Source of the DNA: Anarhynchus alexandrinus
Lineage: Eukaryota > Chordata > Aves > Charadriiformes > Charadriidae
Length of the DNA stretch: 64,000 nucleotides
Assembly (NCBI GenBank): GCA_008711295.1
Contig: VUYV01000047.1
Location: 384,168-448,167, forward strand
Direction: 5' to 3'
Positions 21,967-33,498 of this stretch are shown one piece after another (position 1 is the first letter of the stretch; every line of letters starts with the position of its first letter). The translations under genes and the position numbers were made by a program. Under the pieces are notes generated by a model that was given only the letters and a program-made list of their open reading frames with translations, was not told the DNA's origin and ran no database searches.

Positions 21967-24900
21967 ACATATGTTTTGGTCGTTAACATATGCACAGCAG
22001 TTATTCTGCAATACAGTTAGCGTCCAGACAGCTGCACGGGACAGACAAATCAAGCAGAGCAGGCACAAAGCACAAGCAGTGAGGCTTAGAGAAAGCACAC
22101 GCAGGAGCTGCTCACACCTTCTGCCGATGAAGGGCTACCAGCATCACAGGCAGCCAGTAAGTACCTACAAGTCAGAAATGGGTCATTATTTTCAATGAAC
22201 AATTTAATTCATTAAACACAGCATTTCCCTTTCTGTCACTGAATGCTCTGCGATCAGATGATGATGCTTTTAAACATGATTGCTGTTTACAGTTGTCCAG
22301 AAAGCCTGTTGCTCCCGCACTCCACATTTCTCATAATTTTCCCCATACGAGAGTCACTTACTGGGCAGGGTTATTTTTCCCCAGCTGCATATTTTGAGGA
22401 AGAGGATTTGTAAAGTGCCAAAGACTGGCAATTATGAGCAATTGTAAGGATCTGTTCCAGACCTAAGGTATAATAAAAGCTGCAAAAATGGCCATAAAAA
22501 CATAGTCAATGTGACACCTCCTGTGTTACTAAAAGGGCTTTTCTGCAACAGAAAAGCTCCCTCACCTGAGGTCTATTTTCTGGGGTCATCGTGCCCATAG
22601 CGCAGCACAGGGTGAGGCAGCCCAGGCACTAATGAGGGAGATGACAGAGATGGCTTGGAGAGGTGGATGAAGAGCTGGTGTCATGCTTGGTGAGCTTGAG
22701 CTGAGAGCTGGATGTCCATGAGAAGATACCACACAGGCAAGGACTTGATGGGAACAGGGAGGCAAGCCCGGACTACAGAGAGAGGTAGGTGATGCATCAG
22801 CATTAAGAGATCTAATGGGCTCTGGAGAATCACAATTCATGACCTCATGGTTGGAGATCAGCAACACAACCCTGAAAACGCAGGAGGAGGAGATTTTGTA
22901 GACTCTCGGGGGTATTTGAGAGGCAGAAAGGAAACTGGGGAAGTGTCCTGAAAGTACAGAAAATATTTCAAGAACATGCCTTGTGGTTGGTCAGGGTCTC
23001 TCAGTGGTAGGTACTGTGAGGGCTGCCGGAGCTGAGGCAATACTTGTGTTTTTAAGGTTTTCCTCAGATTCCCAGACCCAGGTATCACCTAATGTATAGA
23101 GGACTCACCAATGCTGAGAGCACCCCGTAAAAGGAATCCAAGTGTACTCTGAAGAAAATAGGAAGGCTCTGACATTTATCTGGTGATTTTTATTATTTTT
23201 TTTTTAAATTTCATTTTTTTCAAAGCAAAGTAGTGACTCAGAGAGCTGGAGTAGCTCAAAAATGAAAGTTTGACCAGGAATTGAATGCAAAAATCTAATG
23301 AATCAATGAGGATGTTCTGGATGTCTTCAGCTTTGGCCTTCAGAGGACAGAGATTGTACAAAGTACTCATAAATCAAAGTGGAGGTTGCAAGTACAAAAC
23401 ACCTCTGTCCTCAGCATGTCACCTGTGTCAGGGACAGGCGGGCTGGTGACGGAGACCAGACCCTACCAACCCCAGTCCTTTTTAGAGATTATTCTTTGCA
23501 AAGCATATCAGATATTCCAGGCAACTGTATGATGAGTTGCCTACCTTAGCAGGGTGCAGGGCTCTGATTCAGGAGGTCATTTCCATGAATTTCTCTTTTA
23601 CGTTAAGCTAATTAATAATCCATTAAGAATTGCAGTTGCACACCAGTTGAAAGCACGTACTATGGGCAATACAGTCTCTAAAAGAGCACAGGGAGAGCTG
23701 AGCTTTTCAGTGCTGCATGCAGGGGCTGAAGAGCAGTGTCATTTTTTGATGGGAGGTATTAAACACTGCACTTCCAATTTGGGGGATTCGGGGTGGGGGA
23801 GCAACAGGACAGGATAATCCTGCCTGTGCCCTTCGCATGGGAGAAGCCAGTTCATCCCTCCACAGCCAGAGAAGCAAACGAGCTCAGCCACATAAGCCAG
23901 AGGTAATTATCACTTTAGAAGCTTTGCAGGGTCCAGTCCTTGGACAACACCAAAAGGAAAAGTTTCCTGTTTCATTTTCAGTTAAGGGCGAGGAGCGGGG
24001 TTGCACACTGGGAACAGTCAAGCCCTACACTATGTTTCTATATAATCATTTTTCATTATGGTTTCATAACAAGCACCTTGCAAAACAAACCCATCATCCC
24101 ATCCAAGGACATAAACGTTCCAGTAATGAAGATAAAACTAAGACCCTTAATCTGTTTCTTCCTCTTCTCACTGCCGCCCATCATATCCCTACCAGGGCTG
24201 GAAGTCTGCAGGAGCAGAGGCGGCAGAGTGTTTCGTGGCAGTCTGTCACTTTCTGCTAATCTTCCAATGCTGAAAATCATTTTAAATCCATTCCTGTCTT
24301 TTTGCATTTGCATAACTGTCTAGAAAGAAAACTCTAAAAAGGCAGAGTCTGATTTAGTGTGAATGAACATGTCATAAAACATTTCCAACTCTGCAGCACT
24401 TGTGTAAATCTTTCATGATTTAAAAGTTGCCAAGTTACCAATACCATGAGTATGATAAAGTACTGGGCTTCACGCTCAGTGTACACACAAAAGACAATTT
24501 CAAGTCAGGCTTCCCCTCTCAAGAGCTAAGTTTCCTACTGAAAGCAAAGATGTTATACACTGAAATTATTTCTCTTCAGTGCCAAAACAGATTTTGGGAA
24601 GGTTAAACATGTGCTGACAGTTTTGGTGAAGACTAAGGATGTGCAAAGCATTTTTCTGTTTGGAGGGGAATTAAGGTTAAAAAAAAAGGTAATTTTCTCT
24701 TTGTGCATTTAGATCATCTTAAAAATATGTCTGCACTTTCCTCTCCTAAGCACCCACATGGGGCTCCTGAGCTGCTGTAACCCACATGGGCTGCCCAGCC
24801 TAAGGATGGGGTCACAGGTGGCCATCACGAGAAGGACCCAAAGCTCTCCTCAACAACAGATGTCAAAAAAAAAAAAAATTCCAGCTACAAACTAGCATGC

Positions 24901-25044
24901 AACATCTGCAAATCCCAGCTTGGCTTCCCCTGTTTACCAGGGTGAAGATCTTGCCGACGTGCTGCACCGCATGTAGGTGTGCCATGCTACAAATAGACTT
25001 GGAAGTATTTATGTCAGTAGAAGGTCCCCCTGCAAGTACCCATG
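21967..25044. other. Non-coding unique sequence, no gene seen
   Basis: Three kilobases without a recognisable gene or transposon. A T-rich tract lies at about 23185-23222 and an A14 run at 24865-24878. Open frames at 23837-24323 overlap in two plus frames and one minus frame and are not supported. Confidence 0.55.
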
Positions 25045-25278
25045 GGCAAGTTTAGATTGAACATTAGGAAGAAGTTTTTCACTTTGAGGGTGGTGAGGCA
25101 CTGTCCCAGGTTGCCCAGAGAGGTTGTTGAGGCCCCATCCCTGGAGGTGTTCAAGGCCAGGCTGGACGTGGCCTTGGGCAACCTGTTCTGGTGGGAGGTG
25201 TCCCTGCCTATGGCAGGGGGGTTGGAACTCGATGATCTTCAAGGTCCTTTCCAACCTAAACCATTCTATGATTCTATG
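25045..25278 (+). mobile_element. CR1 LINE 3' fragment, relatively young
   Basis: A short 5'-truncated CR1 beginning at GCAAGTTTAGATTGAACATT and ending in two perfect ATTCTATG octamers (25263-25278). The terminal ORF2 frame is open throughout ([16 protein letters not shown], then [20 protein letters not shown]). Nearly identical to the matching parts of the copies at 11.2 and 44.3 kb. Confidence 0.97.
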
Positions 25279-27459
25279 TTGACAAAAGAGCTCCCTCCCC
25301 ACCTGGAGGTCAGGAGCAGCATATTGCCTGAAACAAGAGCCTTAATCTTTCTCCCCATAAACAGAATCGCTCAATATGCTTTATTTCCTATTGCTCTCTG
25401 CACTACAGAGCAGTTTTTTCATTCTTCCAAGTACAAGTCTTTTTCCCTGACGTTCCTCATATTCAGATACTTGCTACAGGATTTATTTATCAGAACTACT
25501 CTTTTCCCTCAGACTGGCAGAACACCTCTGGCAGAAAAGCTGAGAGATCTCAGAAACTGATTTTTCAATGAGATTTTTCCATAGCAAGAAATACCTCTGC
25601 TCCTGAATAAGAGATGATCACAGTCCCTAAAGTTTCTCTCAGCACTTGCAGCGCGAGCGATAATAGACATTTTTGCTTCCTATGCCAGCACAGTAATATC
25701 AGGAAAATCATTGTAGTCCGCTCTAAGAGAAAAATGTAAACTGCCAGCACTGTTCGTTTCCATTAGCTTCTGAACGTTGTCATCGTAGGTCCATCAAACC
25801 CCATCACAGGTTTGTAACCCAAGTGGCATTACAAAATCCCTACTCCTCGCCCAACACGCATTGAGACATGCAGAATATCTGCTTTATACCTCGAAAGATT
25901 TATTGGGCAGACAAGGCTTTCGGAAAGCAGCAGTATCTCGGACTTAATCAACTGGATGCAGCCGAAAGGATAACGAGCGCACTCCCAGGCACGGGAGCTT
26001 CTTTTCAAGTGTGACACACAAGCTGAAAAACTCAAGCTAAGCACAGATTAGGAACAATCGCTCCAGGTTTAAGTTGATTAAATTAACCAATTAGACAATC
26101 TGAGGGGAAAATACACCTGTAGAGCACAGAAGTGGTGATCACTTTTTGTGTTACAGAAAGAGAGGCACGAAGTTAGCATAGGTGAGGGGTAGCGAAAAAA
26201 GCATGCAGTGGGGAAAGGAGTTGTGTCTTAATGCCAATATCTCACTTGAATTTAGGACTTTTTATATTCAGAGCTATAAATTTTTACCTCTCTGGCTGCT
26301 GTTATAGGGTTTTATAGGTCTCCTTTGAAGAATGAGTTGGAAGTCCTACTGTTGTCTTTCTCTTGTAGGTATTCAGGCTGAATCAGGGTCATCGGGAGGT
26401 TTAGTTTAATTTTTACCGTACTGTATTCCAGCACTGTACTGAAGGGAGTCTCTAAATGATGATTCTCTAAGCCTGCTCTTAACAACCTCCCAGCACCTCG
26501 CGGGAGTGATATGAACCCAGTTGACCGTGCCATGGCATAGGAGGATGGACCAGAGGACTCCATGCCCCTTCCCATTTGCGGGTTTAAGTACTCAGCTGAG
26601 AATAGCCATGAGCTTGTTTACTACATGAATGCATGCCTCGAATCACTGTGGTTTAAATATAAGCTATAATGCATTTTTTTTCCACCTGCTGTCAACCTAA
26701 CAAAGTTCTGCAAAATTCTCCAGACATTTCTCTTATAATAAGTTTATTGACTTTATGCCAGAAGCGCCAGCGAAAACAGAGAGCAGGGTCTGTTTAAGTG
26801 AGACAGATTTCACAGCGGAGCTGCTAAAAATAAACCCCAGAATATGAAACCGATGTGTTTTTATCAAAAAAAGTAGTAGGTTTTTTATAAGCATTTTTGA
26901 AGGAGGATCCTCTTTGCAGCCTGCACTTCTCCTGCTGCCCAGGAGAGCCATTGCAGTGTGGACTGGACTGGCATTCAGTCCTACGAGGGACTGCTCCTCA
27001 TGAACAAGGTACATGGATAGGTACGTGAAACGTGGATAGCAGCAGTGGCTTCTGCGTTTCCTCCGATGGTCTCCACTCCCCGAGCAGGCTGTGAATACCC
27101 TGACCCCTGAGAGAAGGACTCCTTATAACTAAATCATCTTTTGGTTTTTGACAGTATTGCATTATTCACTTTTGAAAGCCAAGGACTCTAACCCAACAAT
27201 GTAGGCAACTATTTCAGCATGCAAAGACAGGACTCGATTTCCCCCAGCATGCCCCATCAAGGGCTACATTAAAGACATATTTCCCAGAGCATCACAGCAA
27301 GCAAAGTGTGCATTCGCTCCCATTTGCACGTCCTGCTGTCCAACAAAATTGAATTTTAACAAATTGGGGTTCTGCTAGGACCTTGCCAAGCCAGCCTCAG
27401 GCATCTGCCACCCACATCCTCAATACACATTTGGTTGGGGTTTTTTTTATGTGCAATGC

Positions 27460-27484
27460 AAAAAAATAAAATAAAATAAAAAAG
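27460..27484. repeat. AAAAT pentamer repeat
   Basis: An A-rich run containing three to four tandem AAAAT units. A simple repeat, possibly the decayed tail of an unrecognised retroelement, though nothing upstream supports that. Confidence 0.85.
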
Positions 27485-29046
27485 GATTCAATAGAACTAG
27501 GAAAGGACAGACTCTAACATACAACCCTGATTTTCTTTGGTAGCTCACAGATAGCTGTGTAAGATCAATAAATATATGTACTGACAAAGACAGCAGAGCA
27601 TCACATTGAGTTGGATCCACAGCACTCTCCCGCTCTCTTAGAGGGGGCCAGTGGCAAAGCTGAGCACCTTCTGGTCCTTCAAAGCTCCAGAGGTACTTTC
27701 CCAGGTCTCTTCCACCCACTCTAATCCTCCCCAAAATCTGACTGCTGCCCAGGTCTCTTCCTTCAGCCATTCCCTTGCTGCTGACCCTGTCTTCCCATTT
27801 GCCCCCGCAGAGATGCCTTACAGTCACCCATATGATAACTGACCCTTCCCAGTTCCCAAACCTCCCAAGGACCACCCTCATTTCCAGCAGTTTTGCCACC
27901 ACCATAAACTTAATTCTGCTGAAAAAAATTCTGAAGCGGACAAAATGGAATTTCCTGATGCTGAGAGGAAACCTTGAGGTGACTCTGAACATACTACCCA
28001 GTACTATCAGATCCCCGAGACAGGAACAACCTGGGTTTTAGATATGCCCACACAACAGAAGTTCATATGGTACTAATACATGTTGTATTAACAGCGACAT
28101 AGTTACAAATACAGAATTTGGCAAAGGTTTGAATTAGCTTCCCCGATTAAGAACTGCAAAGGAAAAAAGAAAAAAGAAGCAGCAATTTTTCCAGCCAAAT
28201 GGCAATAACCAATGCCTGTACTTTCAGAATAGACCTGTTTCTTGTTATATTATATTACTATGGCTGCATGCTGAGACATGACACATTATATTAAAAACAA
28301 CAAAACCTGCAATCTGTTTCCAGATCAGACATCAATAAAAACAACCGTAACAATCAGCACTCTGCGTACCTGTGAGAAAATTGATAATTTAATACCTCCA
28401 AGAGCTCTTTCCATTACACAGACACCGGTAAAAACAAACCACATCTCTGAACGTACACACTTCTGAAAGCCTTTCACGGTACACAGGGATGAGATCGACT
28501 GAAGGGGACTTGAAAGATGGGTGCCAGCCACAGTCCCTGCAAAAGGCGTGACAACCAGAAAGCTGTAAGGGTGCTGTTGCATTCTTCCAAGTCCTTTCTG
28601 GGGGTATCGGCAGGGCGGTGTTCATTGAGCCACCCTACAAACCTGAGCACAGCTTCCGCCCCCGCCACCATCCAGACCCTGTTAGCCTCAGAAGTAAGAA
28701 ATGGGCTCATAGAAGATGTACCCCATCATGCCCTATAAGGGGGACTAGGACAGGACAGGTGAACTGGATCTACACTGATAAAGGCATCTAGATAACTAGC
28801 CCGGATTCATACACAATATTGCCAGTGCCTAAAGGCAAGTGAAGATGACCTCTGTCCTTCCTCTTGGTCTATCTCCTAACTATGAAGTATTTTCCTGATC
28901 AAACTCACCGCTTGTTGGCCCTTCTGCTGCTTAGCTCACTGGAGATGTCTGTGATGGAGCTACCTGGATGCCAGTTCTCCTCCAGCAAACAGCTGTGAGA
29001 GATCAACATGGCCACACTGACATAGATGTAATATGGGACTTGTTCA

Positions 29047-29087
29047 TTAAAGAAAAAAGAAGAAAAAAAAAGAAGAAAAAAAAAAAC
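29047..29087. repeat. A-rich GAA/AAG purine tract
   Basis: About 40 bases of pure purine on the plus strand with AAGAAAA units. No further structure. Confidence 0.9.
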
Positions 29088-29814
29088 CACCAAACCTTTC
29101 CTCTCTCAGATTCAGAGCCACACTGGAGAACAACACTGCAGGAAGTCTCCTATCCACCAGGACCTACCTCAAGGGGACAAGGTTACAAAGAGAGAGGATG
29201 TCCATTTGATTTGCTGTAGGGTGAGGTATGATCTACAACCTGCCTCAGATCAGTACGGCTCTTCAGAGAGAACGTGAGCGTGGAGTAATGACACTACTGC
29301 TGGTTGCGATCTATTCCCAGCTGGGCTGCCCATTCTAAAACTTAACCTTTCCTCTTTCAAAGCCATGTGACTCAAAACATTGGGCTTTACCACACCATTA
29401 GTATGCTCCAGGAGGTTCCTTCGCAAGTCTTCCGTATGTGGCAGTGACAAAGTTCAATATCTAGCTGTAGAAGTGTTTCAGCAAGGCAGACTAACCATGC
29501 CCCCATACTCTTATTCTTCACATTACATCCTGATGGGAGAGCTGAAACCTGGACCACGGATAAGAAGTTATCCCCGATAAGATATGGGATGGTTTACCCT
29601 CCAGGAACCTCCCTACCAATAGCCCAAGAAAACAAGCTTTTCTCCTCCAAGCACATGCTGTCCTCCAAATGTTTGGGCTAGAGGTTAACGAACTCAGCCA
29701 GAGTAAATACCAGGGGAGATACATGAGGTACCCAGAATAAATACCAGGGTAGGCAAAAGCCAACTCGCCTCACCCCGGAGCTGGTGTCTGTTCTCGGGAA
29801 GGGCTGCTTCACCG

Positions 29815-29826
29815 CCCCCCCCCCCC
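29815..29826. repeat. C12 homopolymer
   Basis: Twelve consecutive C. A single C-run cannot by itself fold into a standard G-quadruplex on the opposite strand, but it is a sequencing and replication slippage site. Confidence 0.98.
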
Positions 29827-29854
29827 TTTGGCTAATGGCTCACCGAGTCCTGTT

Positions 29855-30085
29855 TTAGCAACTAATTCAAGGCCGCATTTGTGCTAATAGCCCTAACCCC
29901 AGACACAGGTTTAATTTGTTTAACATTAAATTTAGGGCTTCAGGGGCCTCTATAATGAATTTCATTAAACAGAAAAATTCTATAATGCAGTATTTTATGA
30001 TTAATTAACTGTGCATAAAAATGGTAATTATAATTATGCTCATAATTCCACTCTTGTGTCATTATCATAATAATTGATCAAAATG
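29855..30085. promoter_or_regulatory. Candidate conserved non-coding element, homeodomain-site cluster
   Basis: About 14 ATTA/TAAT cores fall within roughly 140 bases (29950-30085), including GATTAATTAAC and two consecutive TAATTA-type palindromic sites. GTTTAAT and AACATTAAATTT-like sequence precedes them. There is no tandem period, so this is not a simple repeat. Such clusters are common in conserved enhancers of developmental genes, though AT-rich drift could also produce them. Confidence 0.38.
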
Positions 30086-30242
30086 TTTTACCCCACAAGC
30101 ATTTTAAAAACTTCAGTGCAAGAGAGAGAAACCCTCTTAAGCCGACGCCAAACACAGCTTTTGCAGGCAATCCCCAGATACTCCCTCTCCATCCCAGGAC
30201 TTCTGATGCAGAAATCTTTTGAACAGCCGTCACAACTTCACC

Positions 30243-30259
30243 AAAAAAAAAAAAAAAAA
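30243..30259. repeat. A17 homopolymer
   Basis: Seventeen A with no recognisable retroelement or retrogene upstream. Confidence 0.95.
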
Positions 30260-33200
30260 GCTGTTTGTTATGAGGGGTAAGAAAGAAAAAGATAAAAGTC
30301 CATTTGTAGATGGAGAAAGCTCATTTCTGATGAGAACGCAGTCGAGGAACAGACTGCGGCTTCGCTTTGAAAATGGCCAGCTGCCCTACTTTTCTGCTTT
30401 CTGTGCATGGCTTCTCATCACAGGCTGCATCAAAAGCACCCATCGCCTGTTTTTGAAGATAATGGAGATTAGACTGGGGAGATCAAACAGATTAGATAGG
30501 CAGCTGAATAATTATCCCCCTACCTTTACGCTTGCATCATATCACAGCCAAGGATTGGAAAGAGTTTTCAAAAGGTGTCAAAGCATTACTGACCCAAAGT
30601 GCCGGTAGCTCTAGCTCAGGAACAGAGGGATTAGACAACTGCCTATGGCAGCCAAAACCTAGATCTCCTCATTTTAGCTTTCTGCTCCAAAGCCACATAA
30701 AAGGTAATGCTCTCGAACAGCTCTGCCGCCTCTGTTTTGGTCCTGGCTCTCCTCAGCAATATTCCTTGACAAGTTTTGATCACGTCCCGCTTTCCTTGTG
30801 TCCTTTCTTACCTCTGCTGCCACCTCTGCTGCCTCTCTGGGTGATTTTACTTGGAAATCCATCCTGCTCCACAGCGATCCTCCCTATGGCTGCAGTGGCG
30901 TGGGTCAGTTGTTGCCCAATTTCCACCAGAGCTCTGGTCACAGAGATCAGGACACGATACTCACTGGTTTAAGCAATCCACAACAGGCTGCAATCCACTG
31001 GAAACTGCAGAAGATGGACATCCACTTTGGATGACCATGAATATACCAGAGAATCGGCCATTTTCATGTCCTGATGGCCACAGCTTGGTAAGAACACGTA
31101 GCATCTGAATTGCATGTTTTGCAGGCACTTCAGCAAATCCCTTGCTACACAGACAGGAGAGCAAGTTTTGCAAAGCTCTTTGCAGCAGGAAAAGTTGAGA
31201 ATCCTCCAAAACAGACATTAGTGACATCATACGGCCGTTCTGTGGTAGAGAGCAGTGTCACAGAAGAAGACCTGTGCCTGTCAAAGGCTTTGAGAGCAAG
31301 CAGAGGAGGCAGGAGGAGCTGACCCAAGGGAGCCAAGCTCAGGGTGTCCCTCAAAAGCCATACAGCTTGGCCAGGCATGTCAGGAAGATGTTATTCTCAT
31401 ACGCTATGGAAACTGGGGCAAAGAAAACACGAAGTGAGGCACAGCAGGACTTTTCTTATCTCACATCTTCCTTACTTTTCCTTTCCGCTCTTCTCCCTTT
31501 GGATATCTGTTTTCCTCTGACCAGGGCTTTGTATCTCCATCCATCCCAGCAAAATGTCAAACTTGCATTTTCTCCCCATCTCCCTGAATCTTCCCTCCCT
31601 TCCTCTCCTCTACAGCACTCTCTTAGGATCACTCAAACATTTTGGGAGTGAGGTGTAAAAGGGCTGCTCTCCATCACGCTGGGCACCCTTCCAGCCCCCC
31701 TCCAACCTGCATACACATCTTCCTCTCCCACTGGCTTCCAGCGAGCTCTCAGATCACCATACGATGCTGTGGCTCTTCCCAAAGCACCGCTGCCCATCCC
31801 TCACTAAAGAGCAACAGAAGTGGTGGGGTGAACTTCCTTGCTGTCTCCGACACACGGCAGAGGTTTGGGATGGGTTCAACTGCCGGGATCCCTGTGCAGA
31901 GCTCGTTGGTGAAACCACCCTCCGCAGGCATGGCTGAGAAAATGCTTCTTCCCCTCCACCATTAGTCACGCACGGCCAACCTCTCTCGTCCCCAGCTGAT
32001 GCCAAGGCACAGGGTGCATTTATATCACTTCTCGGCACAGAGCACGGCTGCCTGCGCTCGGGAAGGGAGCAAGTCTGCTTTCCGGTGCCAACGTGACTGA
32101 TGAAGCCTCTCTACAGGCTCCAGCTACGCATGGATAGGACCAATTTATATTTTACCTTTGGTTCAGCTTGGGCAGAGAAATATTAACTGCATCAGCAGGA
32201 CAGAGAGGCTCAGCCACACACGGCTGCCCGTGCTCAGTGTGACACGGTGCAAACTGGTTTTTGTGAAGTGCTTTTCAGGAGAGAGCAAGTTCACGGTCCT
32301 GGATATTAAACGAAAAGAGTCGCTTGAATTTCAGAGGGACAGAGTATCACAAGCCCTCGCCAATTACAGATTTAACAGTTCTTCTCACATCAAGAAGAGC
32401 GCATCTCATTGTTTCTTCTGTACTTCTGAATTTACTTCTCCCCAGTCCAGAGTCCACCTTTTCAAAAATAGCTCCTAGACACTTAGGTGGGCATCCCAGT
32501 CAATTTAGGTCCCACTGTAGGATCGTGGCTCCTTCAGCCACATGCTGAAGTTAGTGAGTGCTGAGCACTCCTGGGAAAAATAAATAAATAATCAGCCTTC
32601 CCCAGCAAGGAGGCCATTGGTAAAGAGAGGGGAACAACTCATCAGTCTCCTACCAGCAAGGTTTTCAATCATAATCTTAAATAGATCAAGCAGTGGGATG
32701 TGCTTGGGGAATCACAGGATGCGCTACTGAGATCACAGATGCACTGTGAGCCTCCCTGCAGTTCCTCGTAGTGGCCAATCAACACTAAAGGGGCCATTTC
32801 ATGTGCATCTGTCTAACTCCCACCCACCACCACCACCACGGCTGCCTCTCCAGGCACTGCAAGAGGCAGGAATTAGCCAGCAAATCTTGCCGCCGAGTAC
32901 ACTGATATTTCCCAGAATTGAAGTATCTTCAAATGCATGGAGATTGCAGCTGAAAGCCAATGCGTCCATCTGCCCCCAGACTTTCTTATCCCTACGAAGC
33001 AGTAACCTGCCTTGTACCAGCAGTTTTCCCTTCAGAGAACCAAGTGGGGCCACTGGCTGTAAAGCAACCGCACGCTTGGCGATTCAGACCTGCGCTTGCA
33101 CTTTAGGTCCAGCCCTTCTGTCATGTAAATGGCTAAAGACCAAAATCCAGGCTTTGGTTTTCCCAGATCTGCCTTCAAGACACTTTGTTCCTGTCTTCCC

Positions 33201-33332
33201 CGGTGGTTAAACCGTCACCTCAATCCGGAGGGAGATCTGCAGTGGGCTGGGGCAGGCTGCTCATGGGGAGCAGGCTGGGAGTTTGTCCCACATCCCTGGG
33301 GCCCATTTGCTCCAAGATAGCACCTAATCCTT
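30260..33332. other. Non-coding unique sequence, no gene seen
   Basis: Contains C/T-rich stretches (30780-30840, 31455-31640) that keep plus-strand frames open (30532-30972, 31274-31651, 32746-33210) without recognisable domains. A short ACC repeat lies at 32821-32839. A weak AAACTGGGGCA motif near 31410 recalls MIR but is too short to call. Confidence 0.55.
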
Positions 33333-33498
33333 AGAATCACAGAATGGTTTAGGTTGGAAAGGACCTTGAAGATCATCGAGTTCCAACCCCCCTGCCATAG
33401 GCAGGGACACCTCCCACCAGACCAGGTTGCCCAAGGCCACCTCCAGCCTGGCCTTGAACACCTCCAGGGATGGGGCCTCAACAACCTCTCTGGGCAGC
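33333..33498 (-). mobile_element. CR1 LINE 3' fragment, minus strand
   Basis: Begins (plus orientation) with AGAAT and CACAGAAT (33338-33345), the reverse complement of one ATTCTGTG octamer plus a partial second. The CR1 3' region follows (GGAAAGGACC, AAGATCATCGAGTTCCAACC, CTCCCACCAGACC, CCTCCAGGGATGG). It stops at CTCTGGGCAGC, making it the shortest clear copy here. The ORF2 terminal frame is still open on the minus strand. Same subfamily as the 11.2, 25.0 and 44.3 kb copies. Confidence 0.97.

Larger units (their letters stand above)
25279..29814. other. Non-coding unique sequence, no gene seen
   Basis: A long stretch with no recognisable gene. It holds two low-complexity tracts listed separately (27460 and 29047). 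The minus-strand open frame at 27447-27992 (181 codons) ends in the A/T-rich tract and has no recognisable domain. Overlapping frames at 28325-28738 lie on both strands and are considered chance. Confidence 0.55.

Noticed and set aside
27447..27992. 181-codon minus-strand open frame
   Set aside because: Its C-terminus runs into the A/T-rich simple tract and it has no domain. The plus strand is open in part of the same region.
31400..31440. Another MIR-like remnant (AAACTGGGGCA context)
   Set aside because: Only about ten matching bases; the flanking consensus segments are absent.
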